Positions 34,561 through 43,851 are shown, numbered from the stretch's first letter. The stretch: DNA of 64,000 nucleotides from Nocardioides zeae (GCF_030818655.1 NZ_JAUTAN010000001.1:2294001-2358000), one strand, 5' to 3'. The notes: generated from the sequence alone by a model not told the origin. Numbers and translations are program-made.

Positions 34561-35561
34561 CAGGAGCGCCCGGCGGCCTTGAGGTCGCGTCGCAGCTCGG
34601 GCGGCAGCGCGAAGATGAGCGACTCCTCCGCGGTCTTCACGGCACGGGCGTCGGGGTAGCCCCGCTCGGCGAGGAAGCCGAGCACGCCCTCGACGAGGTC
34701 CTCGGGCACCGAGGCGCCGGAGGTGACGCTCACCGTCTGCACGCCGTCGAGCCAGGCCTCGTCGATCTCGGACGCGTCGTCCACGCGGTAGGAGGCCTTG
34801 GCGCCCGCCTCGAGCGCGACCTCCACGAGGCGCACGGAGTTCGACGAGTTGGCCGAGCCGACCACGATCACGAGATCGGCGCCCTGGCCGATCTCCTTGA
34901 CCGCGACCTGGCGGTTCTGCGTGGCGTAGCAGATGTCGTCGGACGGCGGGTCCTCCAGCTGCGGGAACTTCTCGCGTAGGCGACGCACCGTCTCCATCGT
35001 CTCGTCGACGCTGAGCGTCGTCTGCGAGAGCCAGGACAGCTTGGTGCCCTCGGGGAACTCGAGGTCGGCGACGTCGTCGGGGGTCTCGACGAGGGTGATG
35101 TGGTCGGGCGCCTCGCCCGCCGTGCCCTCGACCTCCTCGTGACCGGCGTGGCCGATGAGCAGGATCCGGTAGCCCTCGCCCGCGAACCGGCGCGCCTCGT
35201 GGTGCACCTTCGTGACGAGCGGGCACGTCGCGTCGATGGTCTTGAGCGAGCGCTCCGCGGCCTCGGCGTGCACCATCGGCGAGACGCCGTGGGCCGAGAA
35301 CACCACGGTGGCGCCCTCGGGGACCTCCGCGACCTCCTCGACGAAGATCGCGCCGCGCTCCTCCAGGGTGCGCACCACGTGCTTGTTGTGCACGATCTGC
35401 TTGCGCACGTAGACCGGCGCGCCGTAGAGGTCGAGGGCCTTCTCGACGGTGATCACGGCCCGGTCGACGCCCGCGCAGTAGCCCCGCGGAGCGGCGAGCA
35501 GCACGGCGCGCTCGGCGTCGTCGCGCGGCAGGAGTCGCGGCGTACCCAGGTCGGTGCTCAT
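34560..35561 (-). CDS. ispH: 4-Hydroxy-3-methylbut-2-enyl diphosphate reductase
   Basis: Last enzyme of the MEP pathway, an Fe-S protein giving IPP and DMAPP, which feed the polyprenyl synthase encoded at 1 kb. 333 residues. The three cluster Cys lie in [24 protein letters not shown] and [11 protein letters not shown]; the substrate loop [16 protein letters not shown] and EESLIFALP follow. ATG at 35561 is preceded by TAGACT with an 8-nt gap (leaderless). Divergent from xseA. Confidence 0.96.
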   Translation of the reverse strand: MSTDLGTPRLLPRDDAERAVLLAAPRGYCAGVDRAVITVEKALDLYGAPVYVRKQIVHNKHVVRTLEERGAIFVEEVAEVPEGATVVFSAHGVSPMVHAEAAERSLKTIDATCPLVTKVHHEARRFAGEGYRILLIGHAGHEEVEGTAGEAPDHITLVETPDDVADLEFPEGTKLSWLSQTTLSVDETMETVRRLREKFPQLEDPPSDDICYATQNRQVAVKEIGQGADLVIVVGSANSSNSVRLVEVALEAGAKASYRVDDASEIDEAWLDGVQTVSVTSGASVPEDLVEGVLGFLAERGYPDARAVKTAEESLIFALPPELRRDLKAAGRS

Positions 35562-35630
35562 GGGGCCCGAGTCTAGGCGAGGGGGGCACGCGGGGCAGAA
35601 CCGTCGGCGGCAGGCCCTAACCTCGTGCGC

Positions 35631-36896
35631 GTGGCCCTGGAGACCTCCCTCGAGCAACCGGCCCCGGTGCGGCAGATCGCGACGGCGATCGCCGGCTGGG
35701 TCGACCGGCTCGGTGCCGTGTGGGTCGAGGGCCAGATCGCCCAGGTCAACCGTCGCCCGGGGATGAGCACCGTGTTCATGGTGCTGCGCGACACCGTCGC
35801 CGACCTGTCCGTGACGCTCACCTGCTCGCGCACGCTCTTCGACAGCCTCAACCCGCCGCTCGTCGAGGGCGCGGGGGTCGTGGTCCACGCCAAGCCGTCG
35901 TTCTACCCCAACCGCGGCACGCTCTCGCTGGCCGCGCGCGAGATCCGCATGGTCGGGCTGGGCGAGCTGCTGGCGCGGCTCGAGCGGCGTCGCCAGCTGC
36001 TGGCCGCCGAGGGCCTCTTCGCGCCCGACCTCAAGCGCCCGCTGCCGTTCCTGCCCGGCGTCGTCGGGCTCGTCACGGCGCCCGGGTCCGCGGCGGAGCG
36101 CGACGTGCTCGAGGTCGCCCGCCGGCGGTGGCCGGCGGTGCGGTTCGAGGTGGCGTACGCCGCGATGCAGGGCCCGCGCAGCGCCGGCGAGGTCATCGAG
36201 GCCGTCGAGCGGCTCGACCGCGACGCGGCGGTCGACGTCATCGTCGTGGCGCGGGGCGGCGGGTCGGTGGAGGACCTGCTGCCCTTCTCCGACGAGGGGC
36301 TCGTGCGGGCCGTCCACGCGGTGCGCACCCCGGTGGTGTCCGCGATCGGCCACGAGCCCGACTCCCCCCTGCTCGACCTCGTCGCCGACTGGCGGGCCGC
36401 GACGCCGACCGACGCCGCCAAGCGCGTGGTGCCCGACGTCGTCGAGGAGCAGCAGCAGGTGGCCGCCGCCCGCGACCGCGCACGCCGCGTGCTGGCGCAC
36501 TGGATCGCGCGGGAGCAGGCGGCGCTCGACGCGCTCCGCTCGCGCCCGGCGATGGCCGACCCGCGCCACCTCCTCGAGGTGCGCCGCGAGGAGGTCACGG
36601 CCCTCCGCGACCGGGCCCGCGTCACGCTGCGCCACCGGCTCGACCGTGCCGGCGACGACGTCGAGCACCGCCGCGCCCGGGCCGAGGCGCTCTCGCCGCT
36701 GGCCACCCTCCGGCGGGGCTACGCCGTGCTGCAGACCGCCGACGGCGCCGTCGTCACGTCGCTCGCGCAGACCACGCCGGGGGCCGACGTCACGGTGCGG
36801 GTCGCCGACGGGCGCCTCCACGCGACGACGACGCGGCTCGAGCCGCTCGCCGACCCGACCCACCCGACCGAACCAGCGGAGGACGACGATGCCTGA
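35631..36896 (+). CDS. xseA: Exodeoxyribonuclease VII large subunit
   Basis: 421 residues. N-terminal OB-fold with [25 protein letters not shown], and the catalytic core with [29 protein letters not shown]-type [27 protein letters not shown] and [28 protein letters not shown], then a coiled-coil C-terminus. GTG at 35631 is preferred over GTG at 35625 because TAACCT (35618-35623) lies 7 nt before it, the leaderless pattern. Overlaps xseB by 8 bp. Confidence 0.94.
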   Translation: MALETSLEQPAPVRQIATAIAGWVDRLGAVWVEGQIAQVNRRPGMSTVFMVLRDTVADLSVTLTCSRTLFDSLNPPLVEGAGVVVHAKPSFYPNRGTLSLAAREIRMVGLGELLARLERRRQLLAAEGLFAPDLKRPLPFLPGVVGLVTAPGSAAERDVLEVARRRWPAVRFEVAYAAMQGPRSAGEVIEAVERLDRDAAVDVIVVARGGGSVEDLLPFSDEGLVRAVHAVRTPVVSAIGHEPDSPLLDLVADWRAATPTDAAKRVVPDVVEEQQQVAAARDRARRVLAHWIAREQAALDALRSRPAMADPRHLLEVRREEVTALRDRARVTLRHRLDRAGDDVEHRRARAEALSPLATLRRGYAVLQTADGAVVTSLAQTTPGADVTVRVADGRLHATTTRLEPLADPTHPTEPAEDDDA

Positions 36897-37107
36897 GACG
36901 ACCGGCACGAGCGAGAGCCTGTCCTACGAGAAGGCCCGCGACGAGCTCGTCGACGTCGTGCGCCGCCTGGAGAGCGGTGGCACGACCCTCGAGGAGTCGC
37001 TCGCCCTGTGGGAGCGGGCCGAGCTCCTGGCCCGCACGTGCCAGACCTGGCTCGACGGCGCCCGCGAGCGGCTCGACGCCGCCGTGGGCGCCGACACCGA
37101 CGACTGA
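36889..37107 (+). CDS. xseB: Exodeoxyribonuclease VII small subunit
   Basis: Regulatory small subunit of exonuclease VII, a two-helix hairpin. 72 residues with the family pattern [43 protein letters not shown] at 36889 overlaps the end of xseA and follows GGAGGA within the xseA coding region, so the two are translated together, as usual. Confidence 0.95.
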   Translation: MPETTGTSESLSYEKARDELVDVVRRLESGGTTLEESLALWERAELLARTCQTWLDGARERLDAAVGADTDD

Positions 37108-37123
37108 TCTCGCCGGCCGACCC

Positions 37124-38182
37124 TCAGGCCCGGCTGCGCAGCACCTCGAGCACGATCTCGGGGTGGTCGGTCGTGATGCCGTCGACACCGGCGTCGAGGA
37201 AGGCCGCCGCCTCGGCGGCGAGGTCGCCGAACGCCGCCTCGTCGGACGGGTCGGACGACGAGCGCAGGTCGGTCGGCAGGAACCGGTTCTCGGCCCGCAG
37301 GGTCCAGACCTGCACGGTCAGCCAGCGCCGGTGGGCGTCGCGCACGAGCGGGGTCGGCGCCCCGAGCTCCCCGTCCGGGCCCGGTGCCAGCACGAGGGCC
37401 TTGGCGACGCCGATCCCGTCGGCGTACTCCTCGATGCGCGCGAGGCCCTCCGGGGTGGTCATGGCGGCGTACGTCGCGGGCACGCCCGCGAGGTGGACGT
37501 CGGGGGGCGAGGGGGTGGCGGCGTCGAGCAGCTGCACCACCTGCACCCGCGTGCGCTGCGCGAGGCGGCGCAGCACCTCCACCTCGAACGACATGACGGT
37601 GACGCGGGCCCGGGGGTGGTCGAGGTCGTGGCGCCGCAGCGTGTCGAGGAGCGCGCCCTCGTAGTCGAGACCCCGGTCGCGCGCGTGCTCGACGTGCTTG
37701 AGCTCGAGCATGATGCCCACGCCCCGGCCGCGCCGCACCGACTCGGCCTCGACCATGGCGAGCACCTCGGTGAGCGTGGGCACGCCCTCCTGCCCGTCGT
37801 GGGCGGCCGACGAGGGCCGCAGGTGGGGGAAGCGCTCCCGCGCCGTCAGCGTCTTGATCTCCGCGACGGTGAGGTCCTCGGCGAACCACCCCGTGGCGAG
37901 GGTCCCGTCGACGAGCCTCTCGGTGCGGCGGTGGGCCAGCTCCGGTCGGGTGGCGACGTCGGTCGTGACCGACAGCTCGTTCTCGTGGCGGGCGACGAGG
38001 ACGCCGTCCGCGGTGCAGACGAGGTCCAGCTCGATGTCGTCGACGCCGCAGCGGATGGCCGTGCGGTAGGCCTCGAGCGTGTGCTCGGGCCGCCAGCCGG
38101 ACGCGCCGCGGTGGGCGGTGACGCCCGGGGTGACGACGAGGCTGGCGCGGGTCCGCGGCCGGGTCGCGAGGGTGACCGTCAC
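37124..38182 (-). CDS. Glycerophosphodiester phosphodiesterase
   Basis: GDPD-family TIM-barrel enzyme releasing glycerol-3-phosphate from glycerophosphodiesters. 352 residues. The N-terminus has the catalytic VTAHRGASGWRPEHTLEAY, then DDIELDLVCTADGVLVARHE with metal-binding Glu/Asp and the catalytic His, GIMLELKH in the middle and VDGITTDHPEIVLEVL at the end. No signal peptide is visible, so probably cytoplasmic. GTG start at 38182. Converges on xseB with 16 bp between. Confidence 0.93.
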   Translation of the reverse strand: MTVTLATRPRTRASLVVTPGVTAHRGASGWRPEHTLEAYRTAIRCGVDDIELDLVCTADGVLVARHENELSVTTDVATRPELAHRRTERLVDGTLATGWFAEDLTVAEIKTLTARERFPHLRPSSAAHDGQEGVPTLTEVLAMVEAESVRRGRGVGIMLELKHVEHARDRGLDYEGALLDTLRRHDLDHPRARVTVMSFEVEVLRRLAQRTRVQVVQLLDAATPSPPDVHLAGVPATYAAMTTPEGLARIEEYADGIGVAKALVLAPGPDGELGAPTPLVRDAHRRWLTVQVWTLRAENRFLPTDLRSSSDPSDEAAFGDLAAEAAAFLDAGVDGITTDHPEIVLEVLRSRA

Positions 38183-38241
38183 GCGTTCGAGAGCACCAGC
38201 CGCGGACGACGCCCGGCTGACCCCCAGGTGTCGTCCAGGTG

Positions 38242-38868
38242 TCAGGCGGTCGGCGGCTCCGCGTCGCCCGGCTCCACGTCGCCCGGCTCCGCGTCGCCCG
38301 GCTCCGCGTCGCCCGACTCCGCCTCGCTGGCCGAGAGTGCGGCGCGGAAGGCGTCGAGCGCGTCGTACCCGGCCCGCGTCAGCTCCCAGACGCCCGGCCC
38401 GCCCGAGCGCAGCAGCCCGGCGTCGAGCATCGCGCGGCGCTCCTTCTGCGCCGCGGTGCGCCAGCGCAGCTCGCCGCTGGGCCCGACGGCCAGGTCGTCG
38501 CGCTGGAGCACGTCGGCCATGCGTCGGCCGAGCGCCTCGAGCGCCGGCTCGCGCTCGATGCGGCCGTCGGACGCGGCGACCACGGAGAGCAGGTAGGGCC
38601 GGTAGGCCGCCTGGGGCGTGCGGCCGGGCTTGGTGATCGGCGACCGACGCACGGGGGCCGGGGCGGGGGTGCCCGGCACGCGGGTCGCGCTCGCCCGCGG
38701 GACGCTCGACCGCACCGCCGTCGACGGGGTGCCCGCGTCGGCCACCCGCGACGTGCGCACCCGCGACGCCTTCGGCTCGGGGGCCGGCGGCGGGGGCGGC
38801 GGGGGCGCACCGTGGGGGCAGCTGATCAGGGACATGTCACAGTGGTCGCACCACGCGTCCGAGCTCAC
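38242..38868 (-). CDS. Putative Zn-ribbon and winged-helix protein with acidic repeat tail
   Basis: About 208 residues. The N-terminus has WCDHCDMSLISCPHG, a possible zinc site (CxxC and CxH). A Pro/Ser/Arg-rich linker follows, then a helical C-terminal domain (YLLSVVAASDGRI to GPGVWELTRAGYDALDAF) that resembles the winged-helix part of Mrr-N-like proteins. The tail is a five-residue GDAEP repeat. GTG at 38868 is preferred because TAAGGT lies 7 nt upstream; a start at 38877 is possible. DNA binding is plausible but not established. Confidence 0.6.
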   Translation of the reverse strand: MSSDAWCDHCDMSLISCPHGAPPPPPPPAPEPKASRVRTSRVADAGTPSTAVRSSVPRASATRVPGTPAPAPVRRSPITKPGRTPQAAYRPYLLSVVAASDGRIEREPALEALGRRMADVLQRDDLAVGPSGELRWRTAAQKERRAMLDAGLLRSGGPGVWELTRAGYDALDAFRAALSASEAESGDAEPGDAEPGDVEPGDAEPPTA

Positions 38869-38925
38869 GGACCCCACCTTAGAGCGCCGCCGCGGGCGCG
38901 TTCCAAGCCGGCGCCGCCGCGACGC

Positions 38926-38961
38926 TTGTCACCGTGACAGTGGTGCTGTCATGGTGGCGCC
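38926..38961 (+). promoter_or_regulatory. Promoter with overlapping TGTCA/TGACA palindromes
   Basis: TGTCACCGTGACA (38927-38939) and TGACAGTGGTGCTGTCA (38935-38951) are overlapping palindromes with three TGACA half-sites. TTGTCA (38926-38931) and CATGGT (38950-38955) form a possible -35/-10 pair with 18-nt spacing, and the ATG of the luciferase-like gene follows 6 nt later. A repressor binding here would cover the whole promoter. Confidence 0.5.
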
Positions 38962-40008
38962 ATGACACTGCGCATCGCGACCCTGCTGAACTACTCCGGC
39001 AACCCCCGCGACGCGGCCGACGAGGTCGCCGCCTGGGAGAAGGCCGGGCTCGACTCCGTGTGGGTCCCGGAGGCGTACGGCTTCGACTCCCCCACGCTCA
39101 TGGGCTACCTGGCCGCCAAGACGGAGACCGTGAAGATCGGCTCCGGCATCCTCAACATCTTCTCGCGCACGCCCGGTGCGCTGCTGCAGACCGCGGCCGG
39201 CCTCGACAACGTCTCGGGCGGCCGCGCGATCCTCGGCCTCGGCGCCTCCGGTCCGCAGGTCATCGAGGGCTTCCACGGCGTGCCCTACGAGAAGCCGCTC
39301 GGCCGCACCCGCGAGATCGTCGACATCGTGCGCCGCGGCCTGCGCCGCGAGCCGCTCGAGAACGACGGCATCGTGAAGCTCCCGCTGACCAAGGAGCAGG
39401 GCGCCGTGACGGGGCTCGGCAAGCCGCTGAAGATCCTCACCAAGCCGGAGCGCTCCTCGATCCCGATCTGGATCGCCGCGCTGGGCCCGAAGAACGTGGA
39501 GCACACGGCGGAGTACGCCGACGGCTGGATCCCCCACCTCTTCCACCCGGAGAAGGCGGCGGACGTGTGGGGCGAGTCGCTCGCGAAGGGCGCCGCCAAG
39601 CGACCCGAGGAGCTCGGCTCCCTGCAGGTCATGGCCGGCGGCCTCCTCGCGATCGGCGAGGGCGAGGAGACCCGCGCGGCGCTCGACCTCGCACGCCCGA
39701 CCTTCGCCCTGTACGTCGGCGGCATGGGCGCCAAGGGCAAGAACTTCTACAACGACGTCGCGCGGGCCTACGGCTACGAGGAGGAGGCGGAGAAGATCCA
39801 GGACCTCTACCTGTCCGGCAAGAAGAAGGAGGCCGAGGCCCTCGTCCCGACCGAGTGGCTCGAGGCCGCCAACCTCGTCGGTCCGGCGTCGTACGTGAAG
39901 GAGCGGCTGGCCGCGTTCGAGGCGGCGGGCGTCACCGACATCAACGTCACCCCCGCCACGGCCGACCCGACCGCCACGATCGCGCAGCTGAAGGAGCTCA
40001 TCGGCTGA
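38962..40008 (+). CDS. LLM-class F420-dependent oxidoreductase
   Basis: Luciferase-like TIM-barrel flavin or F420 oxidoreductase, substrate unknown. 348 residues: LRIATLLNYSGNP at the N-terminus, SVWVPEAYGFDSPTLMGYLAAKT, IGSGILNIFSRTPGALLQTAAGLD, ILGLGASGPQVIEGFHGVPY and IWIAALGPKNVEHTAEYADGWIPH, a pattern close to mycobacterial F420 enzymes. ATG at 38962 follows a promoter with palindromic operators. The LigD-polymerase-like frame opposite runs into its 3' end, probably through a frameshift in that gene. Confidence 0.88.
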   Translation: MTLRIATLLNYSGNPRDAADEVAAWEKAGLDSVWVPEAYGFDSPTLMGYLAAKTETVKIGSGILNIFSRTPGALLQTAAGLDNVSGGRAILGLGASGPQVIEGFHGVPYEKPLGRTREIVDIVRRGLRREPLENDGIVKLPLTKEQGAVTGLGKPLKILTKPERSSIPIWIAALGPKNVEHTAEYADGWIPHLFHPEKAADVWGESLAKGAAKRPEELGSLQVMAGGLLAIGEGEETRAALDLARPTFALYVGGMGAKGKNFYNDVARAYGYEEEAEKIQDLYLSGKKKEAEALVPTEWLEAANLVGPASYVKERLAAFEAAGVTDINVTPATADPTATIAQLKELIG

Positions 40009-40964
40009 CGGATCAGCCCCGCAGCGAAGAGGTCCCCCTGGGCCTCGACCCGCTCGAGCACCTCGGTGAAGGTGAGCTGGTCGATGTCGAGGGGGTCCTC
40101 CGCTCCGGCCACGACCTCGTCCCAGGTGAGGGGCGCGGCGGCGTAGGGCCGGTCGCGACCGCGGAGGGAGTACGGCGCGACCGTGGTCTTGGACCCGGCG
40201 TTCTGCGACCAGTCCAGGAAGACCTTGCCGCCGCGCCGCTGCTTGGTCATCGACGCCGTGACCAGGCCGGGGTGGTCCCGCTGGAGCTGCTCGGCGACCG
40301 CGCGGGCCAGGTCGGTGGACTCGGTGCTGTCCGCGGGCGCCTCACCCCGCGGGAGGGCGTCGAGCGCGGCGTACAGGTGGAGGCCCTTGCTGCCGCTCAG
40401 CACGGGGGTCGCCTCGAGCCCCCGGTCCTCGAGCAACCCCCGCACCAGGAGCGCCACCTCGCAGCACTCGCCGAGGCCGGCCGGCTCGCCCGGGTCGAGG
40501 TCGATGACGATCCGGTCGGGCCGGCGGGAGCGACCGGTGCGGCCCACCCGCCACTGGTGCACGTGCAGCTCCAGGGCCGCCAGGTTCACGACCCACGTGA
40601 GGGTGGCGAGGTCGTCGATCACGGGGAAGACGAGGGTGCCCTCCTGCGCGGCCTCCCCGGTCGACCGCGCCCGCCGGGACCCCGTCGTCGAGACCTCGGC
40701 GGTGCGCACCCACGGCGGCGTGCCGGTGGGCGCGTTCTTCTCGAAGAAGCTGGGCCGGCCGGTGCCGTGGGGCCAGCGCACCCGCGTCACGGCGCGGTCG
40801 CGCAGCTGCGGCAGCAGCACGGGGGCGATGCGGGCGTAGTAGTCGAGCACCTCGCCCTTGGTGGTCCCCGTCGCCGGGTAGAGCACCTTCTCCAGGTTGG
40901 TCAGGCGCAGCACGCGGCCGTCGACCTCGACCCTGACCTCGGTCCCCTCGCCCTGTGCCGGCAC
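39807..40964 (-). CDS. LigD-type primase-polymerase domain protein
   Basis: Archaeo-eukaryotic primase-like polymerase of bacterial NHEJ. The core starts VEVDGRVLRLTNLEKVLYP, with PSFFEKNAPTGTPPWVRT, catalytic Asp in IVIDLDPGE, SGSKGLHLYAALD and TASMTKQRRGGKVFLDWSQNA, and ends near LTFTEVLERVEAQGDLFAAG. After this the frame runs another ~70 codons antisense to the luciferase-like gene. Losing one G from a GGGG run at about 40017-40020 would end it at a TGA at 40013-40015, the length expected for the family, so a homopolymer indel is suspected. GTG start. Separate from the ligase, unlike LigD of mycobacteria. Confidence 0.85.
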   Translation of the reverse strand: MPAQGEGTEVRVEVDGRVLRLTNLEKVLYPATGTTKGEVLDYYARIAPVLLPQLRDRAVTRVRWPHGTGRPSFFEKNAPTGTPPWVRTAEVSTTGSRRARSTGEAAQEGTLVFPVIDDLATLTWVVNLAALELHVHQWRVGRTGRSRRPDRIVIDLDPGEPAGLGECCEVALLVRGLLEDRGLEATPVLSGSKGLHLYAALDALPRGEAPADSTESTDLARAVAEQLQRDHPGLVTASMTKQRRGGKVFLDWSQNAGSKTTVAPYSLRGRDRPYAAAPLTWDEVVAGAEDPLDIDQLTFTEVLERVEAQGDLFAAGLIRQPMSSFSCAIVAVGSAVAGVTLMSVTPAASNAASRSFTYDAGPTRLAASSHSVGTRASASFFLPDR

Positions 40965-40982
40965 GTCGGTGAGTCTGCCCGA

Positions 40983-41690
40983 TCAGCCGTCGCCGATGGT
41001 GACGACCGGCACGGCGGCGGGCTGCAGCTCCCGCATGACGGCGCCCATCATGACCCGCGGCACGCTGACGCAGCCGGCCGTGGCGCCCCGTCCGTTGACG
41101 TGGAGGAAGATCGCGCCCCCGCGGTGCCGCACCGGGGAGGCGTAGTTGAAGTCGAGGACGGCGGACATCTCGTACTGGTCCCCGAAGTCGACGAGGTGCT
41201 CCGAGCCGGCCGTGCGGAACCCGCCCGAGGAGAGCTTGCGGAACCGGTTGTAGTAGCGCGAGTCGTTGTCGAGCACCCAGTAGTCGCCCCGGGCCATCTT
41301 CAGGTAGGGCATCCGCCACGCGGTCGAGTGGTTCCAGCGACCGAAGGTGAAGGGGATGCCGTAGGTGCCCATCGGCGTCGTGCCGCTGCCCTGACGGCGT
41401 GAACCGGGCGAGACCAGGCCGCCGTACCCGATGCGCCCGTCCGTCGTGCTGAACTCGCTGCGCCACCGCCCGTCGACGAGCCGCCAGAAGGCGACGCGCG
41501 CCTTGTACCCGCTCGTGCGGTTGCAGGTCACCACCTGGGTGGTGCCGGCGCGGAGCGCGACCGGCATGTTGTCGAGCCGCACGGTGCCGGCCGCCGTGGC
41601 GGGCACCGGTCGCAGGAGCCCGGTCAGCGTCAGCGCGCCCACCGAGGCGAGCACGGCTCGCCGGGACGCGTCGTGGGGATGGGTCGTCAC
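40983..41690 (-). CDS. L,D-transpeptidase (YkuD) with Tat-like signal
   Basis: 235 residues. The N-terminus SRRAVLASVGALTLTGLLRP followed by an AxA site resembles a Tat signal peptide. The catalytic YkuD motif is FLHVNGRGATAGCVSVPR, with the nucleophilic Cys and upstream His. Such enzymes make 3-3 cross-links in peptidoglycan, abundant in actinobacteria. GTG at 41690 overlaps the DNA ligase stop by 4 bp and follows GGAGGACCT, so it belongs to the ligase transcript despite an unrelated role. Confidence 0.82.
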   Translation of the reverse strand: MTTHPHDASRRAVLASVGALTLTGLLRPVPATAAGTVRLDNMPVALRAGTTQVVTCNRTSGYKARVAFWRLVDGRWRSEFSTTDGRIGYGGLVSPGSRRQGSGTTPMGTYGIPFTFGRWNHSTAWRMPYLKMARGDYWVLDNDSRYYNRFRKLSSGGFRTAGSEHLVDFGDQYEMSAVLDFNYASPVRHRGGAIFLHVNGRGATAGCVSVPRVMMGAVMRELQPAAVPVVTIGDG

Positions 41691-42652
41691 AGGTCCTCCG
41701 CACCGAGATCGGATCGGACGCCACGGTACGTCGGCTGCCGCAGCCGCGCACCGCTCCCTCCGGGTGAACCGATGGTGCCGAGCGCCTCGACGTCGACGAC
41801 GACCGTCGGTTCGAGCCACGTCGTCCCGAGGGCGTCCTCGCGCGGGACCTCGTCGTCGAACGGGCTGGTGGGGCGCGCCAGCGGGTCGAGGAGCGCGCGC
41901 AGGTCGCGCCCGGCCCGTCCGCCGATGCCGGAGCCGACGCGCCCCCGGTAGAGCAGCCCGTCGGGCGTCGGCGTGCCCACCAGCAGGGCACCGAGCCGGT
42001 CCCGCGTCCCCGTCTCGGGACGCCACCCGCCGACGACGTACGACTCCCGGCGCCGGTGCGGGAACTTCAGCCAGTCCCGGCTCCGCACCCCCGGTCGGTA
42101 CGGCGCGTCGCGGCGCTTGCTGACGATGCCCTCGAGCCCGAGGCGCTCGGTCTCGGCGAGGAGGGTCGGGCCGTCGTCGTACGTCGTCGACTGCGTCCAC
42201 GGTGCCGCGCCGTCGAACTCGAGGACGCTCGTGAGGCGGCGCTGGCGCCGCTCGAGCGGCCGCACGGTGAGGTCGCGGCCGTCCAGCGCGAGGAGGTCGA
42301 AGGCCACGAAGGTGACGGGGCGCGCCGCGACGTGGGCCGCGACCCGGGCCGCCCGGCGCTCGTGGATCCGCTCGGCGAGCACGGCGAAGCTGGGCCGGCC
42401 CGCCTCGTCGAACGCCACCACCTCGCCGTCCAGCACCGCCGACCGGCCGGCGACCGCGTCGACCAGGCCGTGCAGCTCGGGGTAGGCGGCCGTCACCACG
42501 TTGCCGTTGCGGCTCTCGAGCCGCAGGCCGCCGGTGCCGTCGAGGTGGACCAGCACCCGCATCCCGTCCCACTTCACCTCGTGCAGCCAGGCGTCGCCCG
42601 CGGGCACGACGTCGCCACGGGTCGCGAGCATGGGGCGCAGCGGAGCGGGCAC
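41687..42652 (-). CDS. ATP-dependent DNA ligase (LigD ligase-domain type)
   Basis: 321 residues. Adenylation motif with the AMP-linked Lys in HEVKWDGMRVLVHLDG (motif I), the RNGN segment (ESRNGNVVTAAYP), VLDGEVVAFDEAG (motif III), GLEGIVSKRRDAPYRPG (motif IV) and DWLKFPHRRRESYVVGGWRPE (motif V), then an OB domain. Works with Ku and the polymerase in end joining. GTG at 42652 gives VPAPLRPMLATRGD, the usual start. Divergent from ku, with 153 bp between the two starts. Confidence 0.92.
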   Translation of the reverse strand: MPAPLRPMLATRGDVVPAGDAWLHEVKWDGMRVLVHLDGTGGLRLESRNGNVVTAAYPELHGLVDAVAGRSAVLDGEVVAFDEAGRPSFAVLAERIHERRAARVAAHVAARPVTFVAFDLLALDGRDLTVRPLERRQRRLTSVLEFDGAAPWTQSTTYDDGPTLLAETERLGLEGIVSKRRDAPYRPGVRSRDWLKFPHRRRESYVVGGWRPETGTRDRLGALLVGTPTPDGLLYRGRVGSGIGGRAGRDLRALLDPLARPTSPFDDEVPREDALGTTWLEPTVVVDVEALGTIGSPGGSGARLRQPTYRGVRSDLGAEDL

Positions 42653-42805
42653 GGGCCCATCCTGCCGGGCTCCTGTGCTCGACGGGCACCGATGAGTTCG
42701 TGGCGGCGTGCGGGTCGTTCCGCCAGACTGGTTCGGGCACCGCCGCGCGGGGTACCGGGGGAACCGGTTCCTGCAGCGGCACGGCGACGACGAGAAGGAG
42801 CAGCG

Positions 42806-43834
42806 ATGCGGGCGATCTGGAAGGGCGCGGTCTCCTTCGGGCTGGTCAGCGTGCCCGTGAAGCTGTACGCCGCGACCGAGTCCCACGACGTGTCCTTCCG
42901 CCAGGTGCACGCGAAGGACGGGGGGCGGATCCGCTACCAGCGCGTCTGCTCGCTCGACGGCGAGGAGGTGCCCTACGCCGACATCGCCAAGGGCTACGAG
43001 ACCGAGGACGGCGAGATGGTCGTCCTCGACGACGAGGACCTGTCGTCCCTGCCCTCGGCCTCGTCGCGCGAGATCGCCGTCGAGAAGTTCGTGCCGAGCG
43101 ACCAGATCGACCCGCTGCTCTTCGAGAAGAGCTACTACCTGGAGCCCGAGAAGACCGGGGCGAAGCCCTACGCGCTGCTGCGCCAGGCGCTGCGCGACGC
43201 CGACCGGATGGCCGTGGTGACCGTCGCGATCCGCAACCGCACCAGCATCGCCGTGCTGCGCGTGCGCGAGACCGACAACGGCGACGTGATCGTGCTCCAG
43301 ACGATGATGTGGCCCGACGAGGTGCGCACCCCGGACTTCTCCGTCGACGTCGACGACCTCGGCGAGATCAAGGACTCCGAGGTCAAGATGGCGCAGATGC
43401 TGGTCGAGACCCTCGCCGGCGACTTCGACGCCAGCGACTTCTCCGACGACTACGCGGAGGCCGTCGAGGCGGTCGTCAAGGCGAAGATCGAGGGCGGCGA
43501 GGTGCAGCGCACCGAGACCACCACGAAGGGCTCCGGCGAGGTCGTCGACCTGCTCGCCGCACTGCAGCGCTCCGTCCAGGCCGCGAAGAAGTCGCGGGGC
43601 GAGGACGTGGACGAGTCCGACTCGTCGGCGGACGACGGCGACGAGGCGGCGGACGACGGCGACGAGGCGGCGGAGGAGAAGCCGGCGCCCAGGAAGCGGG
43701 CGGCGACGAAGAAGGCCTCGACGGCGAAGAAGACGACGTCCACGAAGAAGACCGCCGCGAAGAAGACGGCGGCCAAGAAGACTCCCGCGAAGAAGACCAC
43801 CTCCCGGAAGACGGCGGCGAAGAAGGCCAGCTGA
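42806..43834 (+). CDS. ku: Non-homologous end joining protein Ku
   Basis: Homodimeric ring protein that binds DNA ends and recruits ligase. 342 residues. Core motifs: MRAIWKGAVSFGLVSVPVKLY, IRYQRVCSLDGEEVPYADIAKGYE and MMWPDEVRTPDF. The last ~60 residues are an acidic patch (ESDSSADDGDEAADDGDE) followed by AKKT-type Lys-rich repeats, an extended tail like that of mycobacterial Ku, which aids DNA binding. ATG at 42806 follows GAAGGAG. No nuclease domain gene of LigD is present in the window. Confidence 0.96.
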   Translation: MRAIWKGAVSFGLVSVPVKLYAATESHDVSFRQVHAKDGGRIRYQRVCSLDGEEVPYADIAKGYETEDGEMVVLDDEDLSSLPSASSREIAVEKFVPSDQIDPLLFEKSYYLEPEKTGAKPYALLRQALRDADRMAVVTVAIRNRTSIAVLRVRETDNGDVIVLQTMMWPDEVRTPDFSVDVDDLGEIKDSEVKMAQMLVETLAGDFDASDFSDDYAEAVEAVVKAKIEGGEVQRTETTTKGSGEVVDLLAALQRSVQAAKKSRGEDVDESDSSADDGDEAADDGDEAAEEKPAPRKRAATKKASTAKKTTSTKKTAAKKTAAKKTPAKKTTSRKTAAKKAS

Positions 43835-43851
43835 CGGGCGCTCCACTCCGC

